Assembly: GCF_010668805.1 (NCBI RefSeq)
Contig: NZ_WUFT01000006.1
Coordinates: 1 to 64,000, forward strand
Source of the DNA: Rhizobium phaseoli
GTDB lineage: Bacteria; Pseudomonadota; Alphaproteobacteria; Rhizobiales; Rhizobiaceae
Length of the DNA: 64,000 bases
Reading direction: 5' to 3'
Below the pieces are notes generated by a model. The model ran no database searches and was not told where the DNA came from. It was given only the letters and a program-made list of their open reading frames with translations. Position 1 is the stretch's first letter, and each line of letters begins with the position of its first letter. The position numbers and the translations under genes are program-made. Shown in pieces: positions 53,052 through 62,416 of the stretch.

Positions 53052-54005
53052 ATGCGGGTTTTGGTCATCGGTGCAACGGGCCATGTCGGAACCTATCTGG
53101 TTCCACGTCTGGTTGAGGCAGGGCACGACGTCGTCACCATCAGCCGCGGCGCGGCAAAGCCCTACACGGAAAACCGCGCCTGGGCCTCCGTCGATCAGCG
53201 TCAGATGGATCGGACAGCGATGGAGCGGACGGGTGATTTCGGCCCGGCCGTGCGTGACTTGAAAGCCGACATCGTCATCGACATGATCAGCTTCACGCTG
53301 GAGAGCGCGGAGCATCTGGTGACGGCGCTATCCGGGCATGTCGGTCATTTTCTGCATACCGGCACGATCTGGACACACGGCCACGCCAGTGCCGTGCCGA
53401 CGCTCGAAGAGGCGCCGAAGTCTCCATTCGGTGACTACGGCATCCAGAAGGCGGCGATCGAAACCTATCTGCTGCAGCAGGCAAGGCTTCGCGGCTTTCC
53501 GACGACCATCATCCATCCCGGCCACATTGTCGGTCCCGGATGGGCGCCGCTCAATCCGGCCGGTAATTTCAACCTGCAGGCCTTTTCAACCCTTGCTCGG
53601 GGAGAGAGCCTGGCGCTGCCCAATTTCGGTCTTGAGACCGTTCATCACGTCCATGCCGATGACGTAGCGGCGATGTTCATGGGGGCGATTGCCAATTGGA
53701 ATGCGTCGATCGGCGAAAGTTTCCACGCGGTTTCGGAGCAGGCGCTGACGCTCCGCGGTTATGCCGAATCCATGTCGCACTGGTTCGGGCAGGAGCCGAA
53801 GCTCAGCTTCGCCCCATTCGATGCCTGGGCCAAAAGCCAGACAGCCGAAGATGCGGAGGCGACCTGGGAGCATATTGCCCGCAGCCCGAATTGTTCGATC
53901 GCCAAAGCCCGGCACCAGCTCGGTTACACCCCCCGATACTCCTCCCTGCAGGCGGTACAGGAGGCTGTGGGATGGCTGGTCGGGCAGGGGCGGATCAAAA
54001 CCTGA
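53052..54005 (+). CDS. NAD-dependent epimerase/dehydratase family protein
   Basis: 317 residues, extended SDR. NAD loop VIGATGHVGTYLV (about 4-16), DMISFTLESAEHLV (about 77-90), and a YGIQKAAIE segment in place of the YxxxK motif (Y-x-x-x-K present in YGIQK, about 133-137). Substrate not known; the length and active site fit NAD(P)-dependent sugar or isoflavone-reductase-like enzymes. GAGGAACGACA precedes ATG 53052. Convergent with glycerate kinase. Confidence 0.88.
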   Translation: MRVLVIGATGHVGTYLVPRLVEAGHDVVTISRGAAKPYTENRAWASVDQRQMDRTAMERTGDFGPAVRDLKADIVIDMISFTLESAEHLVTALSGHVGHFLHTGTIWTHGHASAVPTLEEAPKSPFGDYGIQKAAIETYLLQQARLRGFPTTIIHPGHIVGPGWAPLNPAGNFNLQAFSTLARGESLALPNFGLETVHHVHADDVAAMFMGAIANWNASIGESFHAVSEQALTLRGYAESMSHWFGQEPKLSFAPFDAWAKSQTAEDAEATWEHIARSPNCSIAKARHQLGYTPRYSSLQAVQEAVGWLVGQGRIKT

Positions 54006-54030
54006 TCCGCCGGCGCCACTTGGCCCGATT

Positions 54031-55296
54031 TTATACGATCAAGATAGCCCTGAAATCATTGACGTTGGTACCGGTCGGGCCGGTTTCGAAGAGGTCACTG
54101 GTGGCCGCAAAGCCCGAATAGCTGTCATTGCCGTCGAGCAGCCGGCGCGGATCGAGCCCGGCGGCACGAAGGCGCTTGACTGTGCCGCCATCGGCAAAGG
54201 CGCCGGCATTATCCTCCGAGCCGTCGATCCCGTCCGTGTCGGCGGCAAGGACATGGATACCCTGCTGTCCGTCGATATCAAGCGCCATGGCGAGGGCGAA
54301 TTCGCCGTTGCGTCCGCCTTTGCCGCCCTTGGCTCGGAGCGTCACCGTCGTCTCGCCGCCGGAAAGGATGACGACCGGCTTCGAAAACGGCCTGTTCCGA
54401 CCCGCCACCTCGCGGGCGATGGCCGCATGCACCCGCGCCACGTCGCGCGATTCTCCTTCGATCGCATCCGAAAGGATGGCGGCCTCGATCCCCTGCGACT
54501 TCGCCAAGGCGGCCGCCGCCTCCAGCGACACGCCGGCAGAAGCGATGATATGATGCGTGTGCCGTAAGAAGACCGGATCGTCCGGCCTCGGCGCATCGGC
54601 CTTCGGCGAATTCAGATGGTCGAGCGCTGCCTGCGGCAGCTGCAATCCATATTGCTTGATGATCTCCAACGCATCGTGCCGCGTCGAACCATCAGGCACG
54701 GTCGGCCCGGAGGCGACATGGGCCGGGTTGTCGCCAGGAATGTCGGAGACGATCAGGCTGACGACCCTTGCTCTGGTTGCTGCCGCAAGTCTCCCGCCTT
54801 TGATGGTCGAGAGATGCTTGCGCACGACGTTCATCGCCGAGATCGGCGCGCCCGAGGCAAGCAGCCTTTCGTTGAGGGCAATCTCGTCTTCGAGAGCCAG
54901 CCCCTGCGGCGGAGCGGGCAGCAGGGCCGAGCCGCCGCCGCAGATCAGCGCGATCACCAGATCGTCTTCCGTCAGTCCGTTCACCGTCTCCACCAGCCGC
55001 CTTGCCGCGGCAAGGCCTGCCGCATCGGGAACAGGGTGGGAAGCCTCGATGATCTCGATATCGCGTGTCTCGCAGCCATAGCCGTAGCGCGTGACCACCA
55101 CACCCGTAAGCGGCCCCTCCCAGACGCTTTCAAGCGCCCGCGCCATCTGCGCAGCACCCTTGCCGGCACCGATCACAACGGTCTTTCCCTTCGGCCGATC
55201 CGGCAGGTTTGCCTTGATGCCGGTCAGCGGATCGGCGGCGCAAACCGCCGCGTCGAACAGGCTTTTCAGGAAATCGCGGGGATTGCTTGTCGTCAT
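54031..55296 (-). CDS. gckA: Glycerate 2-kinase (MOFRL/TtuD family)
   Basis: Phosphorylates D-glycerate to 2-phosphoglycerate, linking tartrate, serine-cycle or allantoin breakdown to glycolysis. 421 residues. It has [56 protein letters not shown], and the MOFRL segment with [12 protein letters not shown] and GGRNGEFAL near the C-terminus. Start MTTSNPRDF at 55296 is preferred over a longer frame. Symbols ttuD or gckA are used for this family. Confidence 0.92.
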   Translation of the reverse strand: MTTSNPRDFLKSLFDAAVCAADPLTGIKANLPDRPKGKTVVIGAGKGAAQMARALESVWEGPLTGVVVTRYGYGCETRDIEIIEASHPVPDAAGLAAARRLVETVNGLTEDDLVIALICGGGSALLPAPPQGLALEDEIALNERLLASGAPISAMNVVRKHLSTIKGGRLAAATRARVVSLIVSDIPGDNPAHVASGPTVPDGSTRHDALEIIKQYGLQLPQAALDHLNSPKADAPRPDDPVFLRHTHHIIASAGVSLEAAAALAKSQGIEAAILSDAIEGESRDVARVHAAIAREVAGRNRPFSKPVVILSGGETTVTLRAKGGKGGRNGEFALAMALDIDGQQGIHVLAADTDGIDGSEDNAGAFADGGTVKRLRAAGLDPRRLLDGNDSYSGFAATSDLFETGPTGTNVNDFRAILIV

Positions 55297-55496
55297 CGGT
55301 GGTCTCTGTTGCCTGGAGTATCGAGCGTGACACGGACTGTCGGCGCATCGGCCTGCCGGCGTCAAGGTCGAAGGCGAGCCTGACTGACGGCCGCGGGCTG
55401 CAAATTCTGCTTCGTCAAAAGGAACCGAGACGAACGATAGAAAGCATTAACCATAGTCCCGTAGACAACGAACAGGATCAAAGGAACCTGTGTTCG

Positions 55497-55796
55497 ATGG
55501 CTACTGAAATGACCTGCCGCCCCGCCGCCGTTAGTGAAGGCAGGGTTATTGCTTTTCCCTCTGCAACCGGAACCGCCAATATCGAGCGCTGCGCCCGTGA
55601 ACTCGGCCGGCGACACGGCGCAGAGGCGATAGAATTCTGGAGGGCCGAATGCCGCAGGCTCGCCGATCAGCTTCTGGCAGCCGGGATGCCGGAGAGCGAC
55701 GTCGGTCAGCGGGTGATGCAGTTTCAGCAGGATGTCCAGATCGAACTCGTCCTCAGCCATCAAAACGGGCCACTGCCCAAGTCCCAGAACCGATAG
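55497..55796 (+). CDS. DUF6074 family protein
   Basis: 99 residues. Contains the family's VIAFPSA motif followed by a helical region (IERCARELGRRHGAEAIEFWRAECRRLADQLLAAGMPE) typical of DUF6074 proteins, which are found mainly in Rhizobiales and have no known function. AAGGAA lies 8-9 bases before ATG 55497. Divergent from glycerate kinase, not operonic. Confidence 0.75.
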   Translation: MATEMTCRPAAVSEGRVIAFPSATGTANIERCARELGRRHGAEAIEFWRAECRRLADQLLAAGMPESDVGQRVMQFQQDVQIELVLSHQNGPLPKSQNR

Positions 55797-55868
55797 CGCA
55801 ATCTCGCCGGCTCCCGCCGGTCATTCTAGCGTGACGGTATAGCAGCCAGGACCGCTCCTGGTGTCGTT

Positions 55869-56960
55869 TTACCGTAGCAGGCCGGCAGACCGAAGGGCGT
55901 CTTCAATGACCTTCTGAATGCTGCCACGGTCGCTCCCCGCGGCAAATGGACCTGCGACGTTTTCCGGTTGCGCAGCAGAGGGTTCTGAACTGCGCCGCTT
56001 TTCGAACGAGGGAACAAGGCCCCAGGACCTGGCAATTTCGACCGTCGAGGAAATTCCGACGTCAAGCATGAAGGGGGCGCTTGCCCCGTAGCCGGTGCCG
56101 ACATCGAGCGGCGTGCCGTGATCCATCCCGGCAATCGTATAGAGTTCGATCACCTCGACCCCCTGAGCATCGGTCCAGACCCGTCGCTGATGTCGTCCGA
56201 TATCCTCGACGCGCGATGGCGATGCGTCGACGCCGTGGATATTTCTCCATTGCTCGACGATTGCATTCGCATTGGACGGCACGACGGTTCTGTCTGCGGT
56301 TCCCTGCCAGAGCGACACTGTCGGCCACGGGCCTTTGTGGCCTGAAGCGTTTCTCAACCGCAGTTCCAGTTCTTCTGCCGTCGGACCGCCATGGCCGCGC
56401 ATTCGGTCGAACGCCTCGGGAATGGTCGCGGCGCTGGCATAGGGCAGGCCCGCGATGATCGCACCGCCGGCAAAAACTTCCGGATAGGTGGCAAGCATGG
56501 CGGCGGCCATGGCACCGCCGGCCGAAAGCCCCGTCACGAATACGCGCCGGCTGTCGATGCCGTGTTCCGCAACGAATTTTGCGATCATCTGGCGAATGGA
56601 AGAGACCTCGCCGTGATCCCGGCTTATGTCCTCCGAGTTAAACCAGTTGAAGCAGAGGTTTGGATTGTTTGCCCGCCGCTGCTCGGGAAACAGCAGTGCG
56701 AAGCCATAATCCTCGGCCAATCGCGACCACCCCGACCCGCTATCATAGCCTGATGCAGTTTGGGTGCAGCCGTGCAGGACGACGACTAGGGCCATGTTTT
56801 TCCCGCGCTTGCCCGGCAGATAGGTATAACCGCCCAAGGCACCCGGGTTTGCGCCAAACGCCTCCAAGGCGACAAGATCGGAATTGTCCCGCGTGGGTTG
56901 GGGGCGAAGCGTTCCACGCAGCGCAGCAAGGCGTGCGAGGGTGTCTGACATAGATCTCAT
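55869..56960 (-). CDS. PHB depolymerase-family esterase (LpqC type)
   Basis: 363 residues. Alpha/beta hydrolase with oxyanion motif VVLHGCTQT (about 60-68), nucleophile S146 in GLSAGG, acid D223 in GTADRT and H281 in GMDHGTP. The family contains extracellular PHB depolymerases and feruloyl/acetyl-xylan esterases; no signal peptide is clear here, so intracellular or unusual export is possible. GGAG lies 6 bases before ATG 56960. The last 70 residues are a tail rich in Ser/Glu/Pro. Confidence 0.86.
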   Translation of the reverse strand: MRSMSDTLARLAALRGTLRPQPTRDNSDLVALEAFGANPGALGGYTYLPGKRGKNMALVVVLHGCTQTASGYDSGSGWSRLAEDYGFALLFPEQRRANNPNLCFNWFNSEDISRDHGEVSSIRQMIAKFVAEHGIDSRRVFVTGLSAGGAMAAAMLATYPEVFAGGAIIAGLPYASAATIPEAFDRMRGHGGPTAEELELRLRNASGHKGPWPTVSLWQGTADRTVVPSNANAIVEQWRNIHGVDASPSRVEDIGRHQRRVWTDAQGVEVIELYTIAGMDHGTPLDVGTGYGASAPFMLDVGISSTVEIARSWGLVPSFEKRRSSEPSAAQPENVAGPFAAGSDRGSIQKVIEDALRSAGLLR

Positions 56961-57093
56961 GAAAGTCTCCGCCAATCAGCAGCCGGGATGGCGGTGATGC
57001 TTAACCAAACGTCTAGGCTAGCAAAAAGTTGCTGCGCTGCACAATATTTTCTGAGCGGGCCGCGTTTCCGGGTGCGCGACAGCTCGTCAGCGA

Positions 57094-57118
57094 GGAACTT
57101 CGGCCGGGATTTGGCGTT
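57094..57118 (+). promoter_or_regulatory. EcfG/RpoE2-type promoter of the iron-permease-like gene
   Basis: GGAAC (57094-57098), 18 bases, TT (57117-57118); the -10 reads CGTT, the best form of the motif. The ATG lies 50 bases downstream. Confidence 0.6.
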
Positions 57119-57168
57119 GAAGTTGTCGATTGACAGCATTGATGCTGCAAGCCAACGAGGCTTTTCAG

Positions 57169-57576
57169 ATGTCGAACAAACCCAACTTCTTCTCTTCCTT
57201 TGCAACCCTCGTCGCCGATTTCTCGGGAAAGCCGTTCACCTTCGTAGCGGCGCTGGCGCTCGTGCTTGCCTGGGCGATTTCCGGCCCGTTTTTCGGCTAT
57301 TCTGAGACCTGGCAGCTTGTGATCAATACAACCACGACTATCATCACCTTCCTGATGGTATTTGTCTTGCAGAACAGCCAGAACCGTGACGGGAAGGCGG
57401 TCCAGGCCAAGCTTGACGAACTCATCCTGACGAGCCAGGCCGCCAACAAGTTTGTCGGTATCGAAAAGCTGGAGGAAGAAGAACTGAGGGAAATGAGCAA
57501 GACGCTTGCCGCGCAAGCCGAATGCGTTGAGGAAAAGGCGGATGAGAAATCTGCCACGGAGGCAGCCTCCACCTGA
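57169..57576 (+). CDS. Low-affinity iron permease family protein, copy A
   Basis: 135 residues; three hydrophobic segments near the N-terminus and a helical C-terminal tail rich in Glu/Lys. It contains the family signature TTTTIITFLMVFVLQNSQNRD and KLDELI (Pfam family of bacterial proteins annotated as low-affinity iron permease, evidence for transport weak). Convergent with a related gene at 57602-57961. Behind an EcfG-type promoter, so likely part of the general stress response. Confidence 0.82.
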   Translation: MSNKPNFFSSFATLVADFSGKPFTFVAALALVLAWAISGPFFGYSETWQLVINTTTTIITFLMVFVLQNSQNRDGKAVQAKLDELILTSQAANKFVGIEKLEEEELREMSKTLAAQAECVEEKADEKSATEAAST

Positions 57577-57601
57577 TGCACAGGCCTCGATGCGACGCGG
57601 T

Positions 57602-57961
57602 TTAGTTCATCGTCTCTGAGGTCTGGTCGTGATGTTGCCGGCGCATTTCCTCGATGGCCTCTGCCTCTTTCTTCTCAGCCGCAATCCAGTGATTTCCGGC
57701 CTTACTTGATCGGATCAGTTCGTCGAGTTTGGCATGGAGCGCCATCATGTCTCGATTTTGCGAGTGCTGCACCAGCAGCAAAATGAAAAATATAATAAGT
57801 GTACCGACCATGTTGGTCAGCAGAAGCCACTGCCGAGGGAAAGAAAAACTAAGGCCGACTGCCGTCCAGATGGTTACGAAGGCGACCAGCGTGCCAACGG
57901 CCACACGATGCCCTGCCCATAAGACGGCTAAGTCGGAGATCTGTCGAAAGCACCAGCGCAT
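57602..57961 (-). CDS. Low-affinity iron permease family protein, copy B
   Basis: 119 residues, same family as the neighbour: NMVGTLIIFFILLLVQHSQNRDMMALHAKLDELI is the common core. I set the start at ATG 57961 with GGAG 7 bases upstream; a start at 58009 would leave no ribosome site after the terminator at 58013-58040. About half the residues of the core can be aligned to copy A. Direction is toward copy A; the two stops are 25 bases apart. Confidence 0.78.
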   Translation of the reverse strand: MRWCFRQISDLAVLWAGHRVAVGTLVAFVTIWTAVGLSFSFPRQWLLLTNMVGTLIIFFILLLVQHSQNRDMMALHAKLDELIRSSKAGNHWIAAEKKEAEAIEEMRRQHHDQTSETMN

Positions 57962-58012
57962 ACGGCTCTCCACAGCGCACCAGACGGAAGAAGGTTGCGC
58001 GCCCCACATGGT

Positions 58013-58040
58013 CTAAAACCCGCGTTTGCGCGGGTTTTAG
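58013..58040 (-). terminator. Intrinsic terminator of the catalase gene
   Basis: Perfect 12-bp arms CTAAAACCCGCG / CGCGGGTTTTAG with a TTTG loop, 35 bases after the katE stop. The T-rich arm in both directions means it can also work on the opposite strand. Confidence 0.85.
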
Positions 58041-58074
58041 ATTGCGACAACTCATCCCCACCGCGACAAGACGG

Positions 58075-60192
58075 TCAATTCAATTTGACCGACGGTTCCC
58101 GGCCCCAGACACGCAGTTTGCCAAGTACCTTGATAAAGGCCGCGACATCCCCTGCCGCTCTAAGCTTGATCACGCCCTCATCCAGTGAATCGGCAATTCC
58201 GGCCTTCTGCATGAGGGGCAGAGCTGTTTCCACATAGCCGATAAACTTGCAGTGCACGAAGGCATCCGACACGAAATCACGGGCCGTTGCCTCTTTCAGG
58301 AGATCGCTGCTCCCCTCTGAGGAAGGGAGGAGCGCGACGGCGTCGTAGAGCACCGAAGGTCCGCCGTCGATCATCTGATGCGCCTCGATCCAATTGCCGT
58401 CCGAGAGCGTCACGCCGCCGATCTTTGGCGCGATCACTTCGAATGTTGCCCTCTGTTCGGTGATCTCAGCAAGCAGCGCCTTGAAGATAGCGGCATCGCT
58501 ACCATCGGTGACAAGAATGCCGAGCTTGCGTCCTTCGAACCGTTTCGGACCGCGCTCGATAATGCTGAGCGCCGGCGACGGCTCGAGATCCTGGCGCGTC
58601 GGCATGGCGGCATCGGCAGGCTTCGGCATCGATTTGAAGCCGAGTGCGTGGCCGACCTTGCTGGCCAAAGTCTCATCGATGTTCATCAGATGCGAGACCA
58701 TGCGTTCGCGAATGACAGGTGTCTCGACCTTGCTCAGTTCGAAGATCAGCGCTGCCGCGATATGGCGTTGCTCCGGCGGTGTCTGGCTGATGAAGAACTG
58801 TCTGGCCTGGCTGTAATGATCGGCAAAGCTTTCCGGCCGCAACCGGACTTTGGGACCCTGCTCCTCGGCGGGGAAGTGACGATAGCCCTGAACCGGCGAC
58901 TCTCGCGGTCCCTGATTCCAGGAGTTCGGCTGGTAATTGACCCGTCCGACAGGATTGCGCATCGCCATATGGCCATCCTGCTGGAAATTGTGGAAGGGAC
59001 ATTTCGGAGCATTGATCGGCAGATGGGTGAAATTCGGACCGCCCAGACGTTTCAGTTGCGTGTCGAGATAGGAGAAGTTCCGTCCCTGCAGAAGCGGGTC
59101 GTTGCTGAAATCGATGCCGGGCGGAACGTTCTGCGTCATGAAGGCGACCTGCTCGGTCTCGGCGAAAAAGTTTTCGGGCATCCGGTCGAGCACGAGACGG
59201 CCGACCGGTTTGACCGGCAGGGTCTCCTCGGGAATGATTTTCGTCGGATCGAGGATGTCGAAGTCGAACGTATCGGCGAAGTCCTGATCGAAGAGCTGGA
59301 CACAGAGCTCCCATTCCGGGAAGTTTCCTGACTGGATCGACTGCCAGAGGTCGCGGCGATGGAAGTCCGGATCCGCACCGTTGATCTTGACCGCTTCGTT
59401 CCATGCGACGGATTGCAGGCCAAGTTTCGGTTTCCAATGGAATTTGACGAAGGTCGATTCATCGGCGGCGTTGACGAAGCGGAAGGTGTGAACACCGAAG
59501 CCCTCCATGAAGCGGAAGGAGCGGGGGATGGCGCGGTCCGACATGACCCACATGATCATGTGCATGCTTTCGGGGGTGAGGGTGATGAAGTCCCAGAAGT
59601 TGTCGTGCGCCGACTGCGCCTGCGGAAATTCCCTGTCTGGTTCAGGCTTCACCGAATGGACGAGGTCCGGAAATTTAATCGCGTCCTGAATGAAGAAGAC
59701 GGGAATGTTATTGCCGACCAGATCCCAATTACCCTGCTGAGTGTAGAGCTTTACCGCAAAACCGCGCACGTCGCGCGCCAGATCAAAAGATCCCTTGCTG
59801 CCGGCGACTGTCGAAAACCGGACGAAGGCCGGCGTCTTTTCGCCAGGCCGCTGGAAAAGATCGGCCCGGGTATAGGCGGCAAGCGACTCGTATGTTTCGA
59901 AGTAGCCATGGGCGCCGTAACCGCGCGCATGGACGACCCGCTCCGGGATGCGCTCGTGGTCGAAATGAAAGATCTTCTCGCGAAAATGGAAATCATCGAT
60001 GAGGGCGGGGCCGCGGGCGCCGATGCGAAGCGTATTCTGATCGTCGGAGACGGGGCCGCCTTGGGCTGTGGTCAGCACCGGCGAACCGTCTTCGGCAAAC
60101 TGATGAAGCTCGCCGCCTGCACCCAGGTGCAGTTTCTGATCATGGATCGTTGCGCTGTCCGAGGGCGAGATCTTGGACGTCTTCTTGGCCAT
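58075..60192 (-). CDS. katE: Large-subunit catalase (HPII/KatE type)
   Basis: Monofunctional haem catalase, clade 2. 705 residues. Haem-side His88 in [14 protein letters not shown], the Asn in [12 protein letters not shown] (about 161), proximal Tyr in [13 protein letters not shown] (about 375), and the C-terminal flavodoxin/class I amidotransferase-like domain from about 560 ([21 protein letters not shown]), the hallmark of the large subunit type. Decomposes H2O2 in the cytosol, stationary phase or stress. A GGAAC-N18-TT promoter lies 33-57 bases upstream of the start. Confidence 0.96.
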   Translation of the reverse strand: MAKKTSKISPSDSATIHDQKLHLGAGGELHQFAEDGSPVLTTAQGGPVSDDQNTLRIGARGPALIDDFHFREKIFHFDHERIPERVVHARGYGAHGYFETYESLAAYTRADLFQRPGEKTPAFVRFSTVAGSKGSFDLARDVRGFAVKLYTQQGNWDLVGNNIPVFFIQDAIKFPDLVHSVKPEPDREFPQAQSAHDNFWDFITLTPESMHMIMWVMSDRAIPRSFRFMEGFGVHTFRFVNAADESTFVKFHWKPKLGLQSVAWNEAVKINGADPDFHRRDLWQSIQSGNFPEWELCVQLFDQDFADTFDFDILDPTKIIPEETLPVKPVGRLVLDRMPENFFAETEQVAFMTQNVPPGIDFSNDPLLQGRNFSYLDTQLKRLGGPNFTHLPINAPKCPFHNFQQDGHMAMRNPVGRVNYQPNSWNQGPRESPVQGYRHFPAEEQGPKVRLRPESFADHYSQARQFFISQTPPEQRHIAAALIFELSKVETPVIRERMVSHLMNIDETLASKVGHALGFKSMPKPADAAMPTRQDLEPSPALSIIERGPKRFEGRKLGILVTDGSDAAIFKALLAEITEQRATFEVIAPKIGGVTLSDGNWIEAHQMIDGGPSVLYDAVALLPSSEGSSDLLKEATARDFVSDAFVHCKFIGYVETALPLMQKAGIADSLDEGVIKLRAAGDVAAFIKVLGKLRVWGREPSVKLN

Positions 60193-60224
60193 CTATTTTC
60201 TCCGGAAAAGGTTTGACTTAACCG

Positions 60225-60249
60225 AAGCTCAAAAATGGCCACATGTTCC
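60225..60249 (-). promoter_or_regulatory. EcfG/RpoE2-type promoter of katE
   Basis: GGAAC at 60249-60245 on the minus strand, 18 bases, TT at 60226-60225. Catalase genes of this type are known general-stress targets in alphaproteobacteria. Confidence 0.55.
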
Positions 60250-60312
60250 GCTCGCCGCGAAATAAACTGCAACCTGGCGAAGGGCTGCGTTTCAAACAAG
60301 GCAACATAAATA

Positions 60313-60342
60313 GGGCGCGCGGCCTTTCGACCCCGCGCGCCC
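60313..60342 (-). terminator. Hairpin downstream of the PhnA-like gene
   Basis: Arms GGGCGCGCGG / CCGCGCGCCC (10 bp) with a 10-base loop, followed on the minus strand by TATTTATG. Terminator for the gene whose stop is at 60360. Confidence 0.6.
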
Positions 60343-60359
60343 CGAGTTCATCCCGTGCC

Positions 60360-61280
60360 TTAGCGCCGGGAAGTGACGATCAGATCTTCCTCTTCGTCGC
60401 GTTGCGATCCGCCAAACGCCGCGGCGGCAGAGGCGATGAAAGCCCCGATCAGAAGTGAAAGCGAGCCGAGCAAGGCCGTGGTGGAGGCCGCCTTGCGTGC
60501 ATCGTCGGCCGCTTTCTGGGCGGCGACCTTGGCGTCGTCGATGCGCTTCAGCACCGTGTCGACGCGGGTGCGTGCATCGGCTTCGGAAAGGCCGGTCCGA
60601 GAAGCGACGATGGTGGCAAGATAGGCCTTGTCATCATCGGGAATCTTGCCCTCGGCGGCGCCGTTGAGCAGGATGCGGGAAACCTCCGATGTTGCCGCGG
60701 CATCATTGGATGGGGCCGCTGCTCGCGCTTGATCGGGACGCAGCAATGCGTCGGTAAAATAGGACGTGGAGAGATCCACCGGCGAAGTTGCCGACGATGC
60801 AGCTGCCGTACCGGCGGCCGTGGCAGTCGATCCCACGGCATGTGCCGCCGAACCCACCGCTTGTGCACCCGCGCCGGCGAGCGACGTCAGCGACGACGCA
60901 AGAAACCCTGCGACGAAGATTGTCGCCAAAGCCCAGCTCAGGAAACCATGCGCGGTGTCACGGAAGAACACTTCATCTGTATGGACGGCCGCCCATTTCG
61001 TCCGCAGCCGGCCGGTGATATAGCCTCCGAGCGCGGAAGAAAGCCATTGCACGAGAACGAGCCAGATTGCTGCCGTGACGCCAAGCGTCCCGAGCGAACT
61101 GCCTTGCCCCGACCAGGGGGACACCATGGTCAGACCAAGCCCGGATCCCAGCAGCAAAAGGATGAGCGTCACGCCAATGGCTGCCGCGGCTCCCCCGAAG
61201 ATGGGCCCCCATGTCATAGCCGATTTGGAGGATTCGACCGGAGTGGCAATCTCTCCGGAACCTGTCATTGAAATCGACAT
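60360..61280 (-). CDS. Membrane protein, "PhnA-like" family of rhizobia
   Basis: 306 residues. Three or four hydrophobic helices in the N-terminal half (WGPIFGGAAAAIGVTLILLLLGSG about 20-45; a second around 70-90; LSWALATIFVAGFLASSL about 110-130), a long Ala/Ser/Asp-rich section, and a C-terminal helix ALLGSLSLLIGAFIASAAAAFGG. Rhizobial relatives are often called PhnA-like but share no phosphonate-related motif. It follows a 25-residue membrane peptide gene that supplies its ribosome site (AGGAACAGAT), and the pair has an EcfG-type promoter. Confidence 0.7.
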   Translation of the reverse strand: MSISMTGSGEIATPVESSKSAMTWGPIFGGAAAAIGVTLILLLLGSGLGLTMVSPWSGQGSSLGTLGVTAAIWLVLVQWLSSALGGYITGRLRTKWAAVHTDEVFFRDTAHGFLSWALATIFVAGFLASSLTSLAGAGAQAVGSAAHAVGSTATAAGTAAASSATSPVDLSTSYFTDALLRPDQARAAAPSNDAAATSEVSRILLNGAAEGKIPDDDKAYLATIVASRTGLSEADARTRVDTVLKRIDDAKVAAQKAADDARKAASTTALLGSLSLLIGAFIASAAAAFGGSQRDEEEDLIVTSRR

Positions 61281-61288
61281 ATCTGTTC

Positions 61289-61366
61289 CTATCGCATAAA
61301 CAGAGCCAGAAGAATGATGATAGGCAGTGGAACACCGAGCAGCCAAAGTAGAATACCGCGACCCAT
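61289..61366 (-). CDS. 25-residue membrane peptide
   Basis: AGGAGGTCTCTC precedes ATG 61366, close to an ideal ribosome site. The product begins MGRGILLWLLGVP and continues PIIILLALFMR: one hydrophobic helix with charged ends, which from memory recurs in Rhizobiales (MGRGILLWLLG... type). Stop TAG at 61291. It is the first gene of a stress-type operon with the 306-residue protein. Function unknown. Confidence 0.65.
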   Translation of the reverse strand: MGRGILLWLLGVPLPIIILLALFMR

Positions 61367-61412
61367 GAGAGACCTCCTGTCAGAAACTGACGTTACGTTG
61401 TTGATGCCACTC

Positions 61413-61437
61413 AACTTTTGATCACGGTATTTGTTCC
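61413..61437 (-). promoter_or_regulatory. EcfG/RpoE2-type promoter of the 25-residue peptide operon
   Basis: GGAAC (61437-61433), 18 bases, TT (61414-61413) on the minus strand, about 47 bases upstream of the ATG at 61366. Confidence 0.55.
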
Positions 61438-61641
61438 CGCCGGCTGATCGTCGATGATCTTCACACCGAGTTTTTAAGATCGACGAAAATCTTGGGCACT
61501 GCAGCTAACCCTGACCGAGAAGCGCGCCTATATCTGGGGACCCTAAAGTGATTTGGGGGTGAGTTCTGGGAAAATTCCTCTCCCGCTACTCCTAAGCGAC
61601 AGCATTCGTGACTGCGTCAAAGCGTAACTGGAGAAGCATCA

Positions 61642-61821
61642 ATGAACAGATTTCGGGCATTTGTAGCAGCCGGAGCAATCAGTCTTGCCGCGATGACCTC
61701 AGGCTGCTCGACACCGCCGAATTCATATGGCTCGGCATCGGGATATCAGCCGGGAGATTCCATGAACCCGGCCTGCGCCGATGGCTTCCGACCCGGCGAC
61801 GGCCGTTCGTGCAGCTATTAA
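61642..61821 (+). CDS. Small lipoprotein, 59 residues
   Basis: MNRFRAFVAAGAISLAAMTS is a lipoprotein-type signal; the lipobox is TSGC with C21 as likely lipidated residue (the -3 Thr is less typical). The mature part is Pro/Gly/Ser-rich with a pattern of CADGFRPGDGRSCSY (two Cys spaced ten residues apart). Probable outer-membrane-anchored or periplasmic protein of unknown role. GGAGAAGCATCA precedes the ATG. Confidence 0.65.
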   Translation: MNRFRAFVAAGAISLAAMTSGCSTPPNSYGSASGYQPGDSMNPACADGFRPGDGRSCSY

Positions 61822-61927
61822 AAGGGAGGCGCTCGCATCTGCAAAGAGCGAGGGTATGGGGGAGAAGTCAGGCAGGCGCTCCGTAGTCGGGAGCGCTGGC
61901 CGGTAGGATCGCGATCGCGCCCGGACG

Positions 61928-62050
61928 TCATTTCCGTTTGATTGTAGCCCCAACGGCAGCGCCGAGCGCAATCCCGAACGTGATGCCGATCGCGACGTCG
62001 TCGAACAGAATCGGGTCGACCGCGGCGCCTATTCCAATTCCTATTGCCAT
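61928..62050 (-). CDS. Glycine-zipper-type small membrane peptide, weak
   Basis: Forty residues from ATG 62050: MAIGIGIGAAVDPILF... then IGITFGIALGAAVGATIKRK, two short hydrophobic glycine-rich segments with a basic tail, like rhizobial glycine-zipper proteins. An in-frame TTG at 62125 could give 65 residues. No good ribosome site at the ATG, so coding is uncertain. Confidence 0.4.
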   Translation of the reverse strand: MAIGIGIGAAVDPILFDDVAIGITFGIALGAAVGATIKRK

Positions 62051-62416
62051 ACCGAGACGATATCTGGTTGCTGTGGCGGTAGTATGTGTTTGAAAAGGAG
62101 CTGCGAGCGCGGTCCCACGCTCCAATGATCAAGAGAGAACGGCCACGTGATCTCGTGGCAGCGACGTGACGTCAATCTGCCGCCCGACCCCATTCTAAAG
62201 TTAATGGCGGTCGCGTCCTGCCTCAGCCTCTACATCATTCGACCGTCTACGCAAAGCTGGCCGGTTCGTCGTTTGTTGCTTTAGTTAAAAGACGCCGGGA
62301 AGACCGGCTCCGGAGGTATCACGTCGATCAAGGCGCCGCCGGCGCCCCGATGGCGCAAACGACCGCGGCGACGCTGTTCTCTCGCGACCTGGATCTTCGG
62401 GCCTATGCCAACAATG

